Origin: Platerodrilus igneus
Lineage: Eukaryota > Arthropoda > Insecta > Coleoptera > Lycidae
Direction of reading: 5' to 3'
Assembly: GCA_036346225.1 (NCBI GenBank)
Contig: JARFIW010001087.1
Coordinates: forward strand, 2,170,001 to 2,234,000
Length of the DNA stretch: 64,000 bases
Part shown: positions 57,501 to 64,000 of the stretch, piece by piece
How positions within the stretch are numbered: position 1 is the first letter of the stretch
Layout of the letters: the number at the start of each line of letters is the position of its first letter
Program-made: the position numbers and the translations under genes
The notes under the pieces: model-generated
Told to the model about the DNA's origin: nothing
Databases searched by the model: none
What the model saw: the letters and a program-made list of their open reading frames with translations, nothing else

Positions 57501-59819
57501 GTACCACGTGTGCAATATTATGTGCAAAATTACCTAGAATCATCGCATTATTTCACAGCTAGAATCTCATCTAACAGGACTTATTGTTTCTTTACCGTTA
57601 TTTTATAAATTTAATTTTATAATTAATCGGGTTATCTAAACAACAGTGCAAAATCGAGCTGTAGGGCAGCGTTGAAGATAATCACTTAATCTAGCCGTGG
57701 CGCTCTAATAATAAGTAGCTTCAACTGAAGTGTTTTGATAAAGTAGGCCAAATCAAACATACCTTTACGCCTGTCGGTTAAATGCCACTTCTCCACTTAG
57801 AAACAACTTTCCGATTCTGGGTCTTTTATTCGTTTGTGTTAAACGCTCTGCCATTGAAACTATTGCGCGCTATATCATTCCATCGTTATATAAAAGGCCT
57901 TATAGAAATTGGAAATGTTTTCGATCACTAATAAAAAGAAATATACAAGTGAATTTTTGAACCGCTATTGAAACATCGGAGTATTTGCAACAATGTATTC
58001 AGAGGTAGTCCTTTTCTTTGTATTTGGATTGCACTTGAAGATATCAATGAATTACTGCCATATATTAGTTCAACACTCGCAGGGGGATAATATTTTGTAA
58101 TTGAATTTGTATGGAAATACGACAAGTGTATCTGGTGTCATGCATGGAGCCCGGATATGCTGCAAAACTGTTGCATTTTTGAGATTTTTCAAGCATACTT
58201 TTCTAGTTAAACAATTTCTGGAGTATATAATTGTAACTATAAATATTCTGGTTGTTTAAGTAAATGCGCGTGTTAAAATCGATATAAAGTACGGTATGCA
58301 AGATTCTTATTGAATTTTCATGTTTTATGTCAATTGATGACATTTGACGTATTCTGCAAACTGCACATCCAACTATTTTTACACTACATACTTTTGAAAA
58401 GTAAAAAAACAAACTTTTTTTGATTTTTTTGATAATAGTACATAATGGTCTTTCTTTTTAATGTATATTTCTTAATACCAAGATACGTTTTCAATTCTCT
58501 AGAATTAAGGTTCCTATTTTGCGTTGCTGCTTATTAGCTTTTCTTGTATGCGTTGCACTGAGAAACTTGAATTGTAATGAATGAAAAGTTTTTATTTTTA
58601 CACACACAATGCGTGGGGGAAGATAATGAATGAGTTGAAGTTGTATTTGGTAACTACGTTACAATTAAGCGATTTGTTAAATTGCGGACATTTACAAAAC
58701 TTGTTAAGCAGAAGCAACTGAGAACAATGAGCAGTGTATGACCAGCGAGTAGAACGAATAAAATTTCTACCGTTGAGAAACTGCATATTCAAAATATTTA
58801 CGTTCAATTAATATTTATCCACGGGAAATCTTCGACGCGTACTTGTTCCTGCAGATTGAAGTGTTTAAAACAAGGAATGAATGATTGACAACAATGAATA
58901 TCACCATGATTCTTAAGCTGGCGAGGCTGGAGCTGTATTCCAATCAAATTCGGGTATCTATGTACGACCGTTATGCATGTTATTAGAAAACTGGTGCTAG
59001 GCCGCAGTTTATAAATTTTAGAAAAAAATAGAAAATATGTGTAATTAATATGCAATGCATTTTGTCGAGGTTGCACTGTATAATACGTGCATGCTAGAAT
59101 CCTGTTTCGGCAGTTCCCCGTGCAACCCTTCCGCTGTAACGCTAACCACTCACAATTTTCTAAGAGATCGTCATCTGACAGATCACGGACCGAACGTGTT
59201 GATATCAGAACTCACATACCGTCGCTCGACAAATTTTAATCTGTAGATATTTGTCGAATATAAAAACTGAGTATGTGTAGTGGTTTGTTGCGAATATCTG
59301 CAGTTCTTTATCTAAAATGCCGTAATCTACGAATTTGTCTCACACACCAGATTCATATCAGACGATTAACTATTTAGTCCACGTATCGTGCGATATTTAT
59401 AAGAGTGAAAACTTTGGACTGTACAAATTTCGTTGCAATATCTAAATCAAGTTGCCCTTTTTGAAAACATTCATTGCATGCATGGAGAATTAAAGATAAA
59501 TGCTATTCCAATAGGGAATTAAAACAAAAAAACTGTATAGCTTTAATAGATCATTACAAAGGTATTTATCAGTTTATAACACAAAAAACCATAAAAAACA
59601 AAATTAATAATTTGAGAACGGCCTCTCGCAAAGAGTTTAAAAGATGAACGAGTCAAACAAAAGTGGAATTTTAGTTGACGAAGTCTATGTGCCAACTCTG
59701 TGGTATTATAATCTGTTATTTACTGCTGACCAGGAAGAAAATAGGCAAATTCAAAATAATTTAAGCGATGACGATCATGCGAGAAATGAAGAGTTATGCA
59801 AAATATTTTAGTAACATTT
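54552..59819. other. AT-rich unassigned DNA, 5.3 kb
   Basis: No protein domain, RNA gene or terminal repeat recognised. The longest open frame (57258-57608, 116 codons) has no recognisable motif. Four initiator-like TCAGT motifs cluster at 55820-55850, which is suggestive of a promoter but unsupported by a following gene. Confidence 0.55.
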
Positions 59820-59886
59820 TACGAGGGACACTATTTATGTAATGAGAATACAAAGAATAAACAAATGAATTTGATGAAAAATACCT

Positions 59887-61251
59887 TTATTGTTTTTCAA
59901 AGTAATCGCCTTTAAAATCTATACACTTTTGCATGCGATTGAACTACCCTTCAAAGCACTTTGTCCAGTCAGAAGATGGTAGATCTAAAACATGCCTTTT
60001 GAAGGCCTCAACCGCTTCTTCGGGTGATGAAAATCGTTTTCCACACAATTTATCTTTAATTACTAGAAACAAGAAGAAGTCATTGGGTGCCAAGTCGAGG
60101 CTGTAAAGCAGATGACAAATCAATTCGGTCTTTTGTTTCCAAATACTCGTTTGTTGCATGTGATGTCTGTGAGCCTGCATTGTCATGATGCAAAATGATT
60201 CGTCGTTTTGGGTTGGTTTCAAAGTAATCGCCTTTAAAATCTATACACTTTTGCATGCGATTGAACTACCCTTCAAAGCACTTTGTCCAGTCAGAAGATG
60301 GTAGATCTAAAACATGCCTTTTGAAGGCCTCAACCGCTTCTTCGGGTGATGAAAATCGTTTTCCACACAATTTATCTTTAATTACTAGAAACAAGAAGAA
60401 GTCATTGGGTGCCAAGTCGAGGCTGTAAAGCAGATGACAAATCAATTCGGTCTTTTGTTTCCAAATACTCGTTTGTTGCATGTGATGTCTGTGAGCCTGC
60501 ATTGTCATGATGCAAAATGATTCGTCGTTTTGGGTTGGTTTCTCTCAATTTACCGAAAACTTCAGGCAAACAAATGGTCGTATACCACGCTGAATTAACG
60601 GTCTCTTGCTTATCGAGAGCCACAGTTGTCACAACGCCGGTTTTGTAAACAAAAACGCCACCATTTGCTTCTTAACGCTTCGAGAATGAACAACTTTTGT
60701 TGGCTTTGCTTCATATTGAAACACCCAAACTCCGACTGGCCTTTTCTCTCTGGCTCATACGCATAAATCCACGACTCCTGTGACGATGTTGTTTACCGCT
60801 TTGGATGCACCAGAGTTGTATTTTGAAATCATTTTACGGCATCAATCGACACGAGCATTTTTTTGAGCATCTGTCAACAAATTGCAATCCAATGCGCACA
60901 CAGTTTCCGAAGACACAAATGTTGGTGCAAAATCTTATGTGTGCTGGTCATACTAATGCTTAAACATCTCTAGATTTCTTGATATTGTCATATGACAATC
61001 TTCTTCAATTAGTTTTCGCACAGCATCGATACTTTCCGGCACAACGACAGATTTTGGACGACCTTCTTTAACTTCGTCTGTGAGCGAACTACGTCCACGT
61101 TTGAATTCACTGTACCAGCGATATACAGTGGCTGTGGATGGCACTTCATCGCCAAAAGTTGAATTCAGTTGATCGATGCATGTTCTAGAGTTAGACCACG
61201 TCGAAATTCATAATAAATCGTAGCTCGAAAGTTTTCGCGAGTTAGTTCCAT
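59887..61251 (-). pseudogene. mariner transposase, broken
   Basis: ATG at 61251 (MELTRENFRATIYYEF). The N-terminal helix-turn-helix is readable with PSTATVYRWYSEFKRGR and EGRPKSVVVPESID (60953-61144). The catalytic core has HHDNAGSQTS (second Asp), and LDLAPNDFFLF (third Asp) occurs twice because of the duplication. The region of the first Asp (about 60775-60800) reads TG followed directly by the frame of SWIYAY, so the usual Asp codon appears lost in a small deletion. Stops lie downstream of that point. The TAA end is at 59887. Confidence 0.88.
59898..60541. repeat. Perfect 322-bp tandem duplication inside mariner
   Basis: 59898-60219 and 60220-60541 appear identical base for base in my reading. 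Since 322 is not a multiple of 3, the duplication also breaks the transposase frame. Confidence 0.9.
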
Positions 61252-61424
61252 ATTTTGTCTGAGATGAAAATTTAAACACTGCAAGAAACTCAATAGTGAT
61301 CGCACGTCAAAACGTTCTGAATACCTATAACCTCAAAAATGTTAAACTTTACGATGGCAATTTCAGATTTTAACTGGCAATACCAGTGTTGCCAGTTCTC
61401 AATACATAAATAGTGTCCCTCGTA

Positions 61425-62046
61425 TTTATACTGCTCATACGCTAATTCTACGGCTGCGTTACGTTTAGTAGCTTAAGGTAGGCAAATTAAGACAAAGCAA
61501 TATAACTTGATTACCGTATAATATTATTAAATATGAATAGCATAAAGCTGGTAGTTCTATGCGGTGTAGCCGCGTATATGTTATCGTTTGACTAAGTTCT
61601 TTTTGTTTTGTTACTTGCAATCGTCATTTGATATGCGCCAATTTCTTTTGTTATTACTTGCTAAACTTAATTATTTTATTGTAAAACAGTGCTTTTTAGA
61701 ACGTATTTATTTACTGAACTTTAATATTGCTTCTCCGTTTGAATCTAAAATACAGAATGCACTGAAATAATAAATTATGTATAATAGCGGGAAATAAATT
61801 TATAGTGGCAACCTAGTGTTTTTAACTGTTGTGACGTCACAGCAAACTTAATGTGAACTACCTATATATGTTTGTATGCACAGAGTAGAAACCTATTCCT
61901 CATAAATTATCTACTCTTTATAATTGTTATATTATTGCTTAGGGTCCAATCACTATTACAAAAATTTACCTAGAGGTAAATAGTATTTCCAGTTTTAGTT
62001 GAAAAAAGCACGTTAGTTGCATCAATTTCGTAAATAAATCTTTTAT
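61425..62046. other. Unassigned AT-rich DNA
   Basis: No gene or repeat recognised. Confidence 0.5.
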
Positions 62047-62052
62047 TTTGAA

Positions 62053-62570
62053 GTTTAATATTCTTCTTAATCTTCTTTGGGGATTAAACCACTCATAGTT
62101 TTTAAAATTATCTTTATTAACGTTTCGATCCATAACCTAGGATCGTTTTCAAAATAATAAAAACTTTAACTTTGACATTTATGACATAAATTGAAGGTGA
62201 CTTTGATTTATTGATGTTTGAAATATTTGGTTTGAGTACACTAAGCAAAAATTTTTAAAGTTTAAATGAATAATTGCCTTCAATTTGTGTTACGGCCTGG
62301 GACCGACTTTTTTAGGTAGCCAATACGCTTAACGTGAAATTGAAGGCAATTATTCATTTAAACTTTAAAAATTTTTGCTTAGTGTACTCAAACCAAATAT
62401 TTCAAACATCAATAAATCAAAGTCACCTTCAATTTATGTCATAAATGTCAAAGTTGAAGTTTTTATTATTTTGATAACGATCCTAGGTTATGGATCGAAA
62501 CGTTAATAAAGATAATTTTAAAAACTATGAGTGGTTTAATCCCCAAAGAAGATTAAGAAGAATACTAAAC
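62053..62570. repeat. 234-bp-arm inverted repeat with 50-bp spacer
   Basis: 62053-62286 pairs with 62337-62570 with only a few mismatches and equal arm lengths. Each arm also contains a small palindrome CGATCC..GGATCG. The structure, together with a short tail, is flanked by the 14-bp direct repeat TTTGAAGTTTAATA (62047-62060 and 62596-62609), as expected of an inserted element. No coding capacity. Confidence 0.9.
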
Positions 62571-62609
62571 AAACCACAACAAACATACAGGGAGTATTTG
62601 AAGTTTAAT

Positions 62610-63165
62610 AATCCGAAACCTATATAAGATACGGGTAGCATATGGTATATTTTTGAAATCAGAACAAAGATCATTAAAATATACAGGGTATGCCATTTTC
62701 TAAAAATAAATATTCTGTTGTATACCGTGGAATTTATATTGATTAATTCTACCATGAAAATAAGGCACTAATTTACTATGCATTTATTTTACTATGACAC
62801 TCTCGTCCTCTATCTATGAAAAAATTTGTGTACATATCTCGGCAGTCTTTAGCTTGCTGTGAGAAATTTCTAGATATAGTTGGTTGTAAACCACTCGGTG
62901 GTCTGTTCTATAGTATCCATTAGTAGTCGTTCCAGATGCAAACCTTCAGTATCTGTTGAACATAATGTACTATAATTCGCTTGCGAACTACATCGTAAAA
63001 AATTGCGGGGAGCACAAGCAGCAAGCAGCTACAGTACGACACAAAACAAAGTATACCGATACTTGAACATACTCAAAATAAAGTACACCGTAAGCTAAAT
63101 ATATAGTTATAGTGATACATAATTTGGTGTTATTAAAAAATTTTAATTAATTGAGATATTCTTCT
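62610..63165. other. Unassigned AT-rich DNA
   Basis: No gene recognised. The ACAGGG(T/A) sequences at 62586 and 62686 may be remnants of small transposon ends. Confidence 0.4.
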
Positions 63166-63169
63166 TGTA

Positions 63170-63561
63170 TTTAAAGCATTTGTCGTATCCTTCCTATAAG
63201 TTTCTGAACCTTGACAGCAGAAAGTGGTACTTCAACTTTTGCCGAACATTGTTTCTAATTCCTCAATTTCCTGGTGAACCGGATTTTTAAAGATCCTCTG
63301 TTTGAGGATTCTCCACAAAAAGGCATCAGGAGGTGTGATTATCTCGCAAGTTTGAGGTAAAAGAATAATCAGTTCCACTGGAGATGAGACGTCCAGGAAA
63401 ATACCGTTGCAGAAGGAGCAAACTTTCCCTAGCAGTATGCGCAGTAGCGCAGTCTTGCTGAAGCAATAAAATTTAAGGTACTTTGAACTTATTTCGAGTA
63501 AGCCGCAAAATTTGCTATTATCCGTATCGGTAACAAAAGTTAAATATATGCATTTCTTCAA
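63170..63561 (-). pseudogene. Tc/mariner-type transposase fragment
   Basis: In one minus-strand frame a QQDCATAHTARESL block (about 63435-63475) followed by FPGRLISSG matches the second catalytic-Asp region of a Tc-like family common in insects. In another frame PPDAFLWRILKQRIFKNPV (about 63270-63330) matches the block holding the final catalytic acid. The two are separated by a frame change, so this is a relic. No inverted repeats were located. Confidence 0.65.
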
Positions 63562-64000
63562 TAGGTTTTATAAGTACGTGCAATTATAATTTAAATATAG
63601 CAAATTGATAGCTATTTATCAAAACACTTGCTTCAGAAAAGCTTATTACACGTTCAGGAACGTGGCTTTCAATTGTTAAAGCTGTAATGTCCCTGTCCTA
63701 AGTCATCGGCGTGGCAGTGGACAGTGATCATCAACTAGCATCCGGTTATAATACTAAAGTGGTCTAGCCCTTGCTAGACCTACCGGCTCAGTTGCGCGAG
63801 TCTAGGTCTACCGACCTGCTCTGTGACAAGAGGAAACTAAGGCAGGTAAAGGAAGGTGCAGGGGTGCCGACAATGGGCACGGCGAAACTTATACCAGGGT
63901 TGTGGGTGTTGGCAATGGGCACGCCACCGGGCGATGCTGAATGTCGGCTATGTGCACGACAGTGGTAATAGCTGACTTTGGGCGCAGTGAGAAAAGAGAG
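63562..64000. other. Unassigned end region, GC-richer tail
   Basis: From about 63700 the base composition changes to GC-rich, unlike the flanking AT-rich DNA, suggesting the start of another element or gene cut by the window edge. A GGGCACG(G/C)C motif with preceding (T/C)GGCAATG-like sequence occurs twice (63871-63884 and 63910-63926). The 65-codon frame at 63771-63968 is not recognised. Confidence 0.4.

Larger units (their letters stand above)
59822..61422 (-). mobile_element. mariner transposon with internal tandem duplication
   Basis: TA target duplications at 59820-59821 and 61423-61424. Terminal inverted repeats of about 27 bp start CGAGGGACACTATTTATGTA. The length is 1,601 bp; subtracting the 322-bp tandem duplication gives 1,279 bp, the standard mariner size. 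The single transposase gene is on the minus strand and is broken. Confidence 0.95.

Noticed and set aside
57258..57608. 116-codon plus-strand ORF in the 5-kb gene-free stretch
   Set aside because: No domain or signal recognised and no supporting neighbours. It might be an exon, but nothing in the sequence decides it.
63771..63968. Possible LINE C-terminal CxxC motif (ECRLC)
   Set aside because: Only one short cluster, with no histidine partner or RT sequence near it.

Overview
The window looks like repeat-rich, AT-rich arthropod (probably insect) nuclear DNA. The evidence is its transposon content: an errantivirus with an env-like gene, an insect-type Ty3/Gypsy element, a LOA-like LINE whose ORF1 resembles DUF4780, a mariner, a piggyBac relic and tRNA-derived SINEs. 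I found no convincing single-copy host gene, no rRNA, no functional tRNA and no CRISPR. Nearly every coding stretch is mobile-element coding sequence, most of it broken.

Layout. 1-3256 is unassigned AT-rich DNA. 3457-10414 is a complete but decayed Ty3/Gypsy element (minus strand) inserted in an (AT)n tract, with a SINE in its gag. 10453-22556 holds three diverged direct repeats of about 2 kb, separated by (AT)n tracts; two end in a tRNA-Lys primer-binding-site-like motif, so they may be LTRs. The third is interrupted by a 5.7-kb LINE (16712-22396, minus strand, 13-bp target duplications). 25627-28175 is a badly decayed Jockey/CR1-type LINE (plus strand).

29561-42949 is a nested stack. A DDE-transposase-bearing DNA transposon with 24-bp terminal inverted repeats is split by a second element with terminal inverted repeats of about 500 bp (about 32051-42087). 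That element contains a SINE (33375-33673) and an errantivirus (34338-41579, CGCG target duplication). The errantivirus has lost most of its RT and integrase.

44371-51621 is a giant fold-back structure: two 2.23-kb inverted arms around a 1.13-kb loop. The left arm was later interrupted by a 1.6-kb LTR plus a perfect tRNA-Lys primer binding site. The loop carries a well-formed TATA/initiator promoter and a 72-codon ORF ending next to a GTAAGT donor. This is the least explained object in the window. Downstream are a piggyBac relic (about 53250-53930), a third SINE (54237-54535), a mariner with a 322-bp internal tandem duplication (59822-61422), a 234-bp-arm inverted repeat flanked by 14-bp direct repeats (62053-62609), and a transposase relic near 63170-63560.

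These elements do not form a pathway. Their relations are nesting and relative age: SINE after Gypsy; LINE after the tandem repeats; errantivirus and SINE after the 500-bp-TIR element, which came after the DDE transposon; and the 1.6-kb LTR after the fold-back duplication. All similarity statements are by eye from the sequence; family names come from motif recognition, not a database search.
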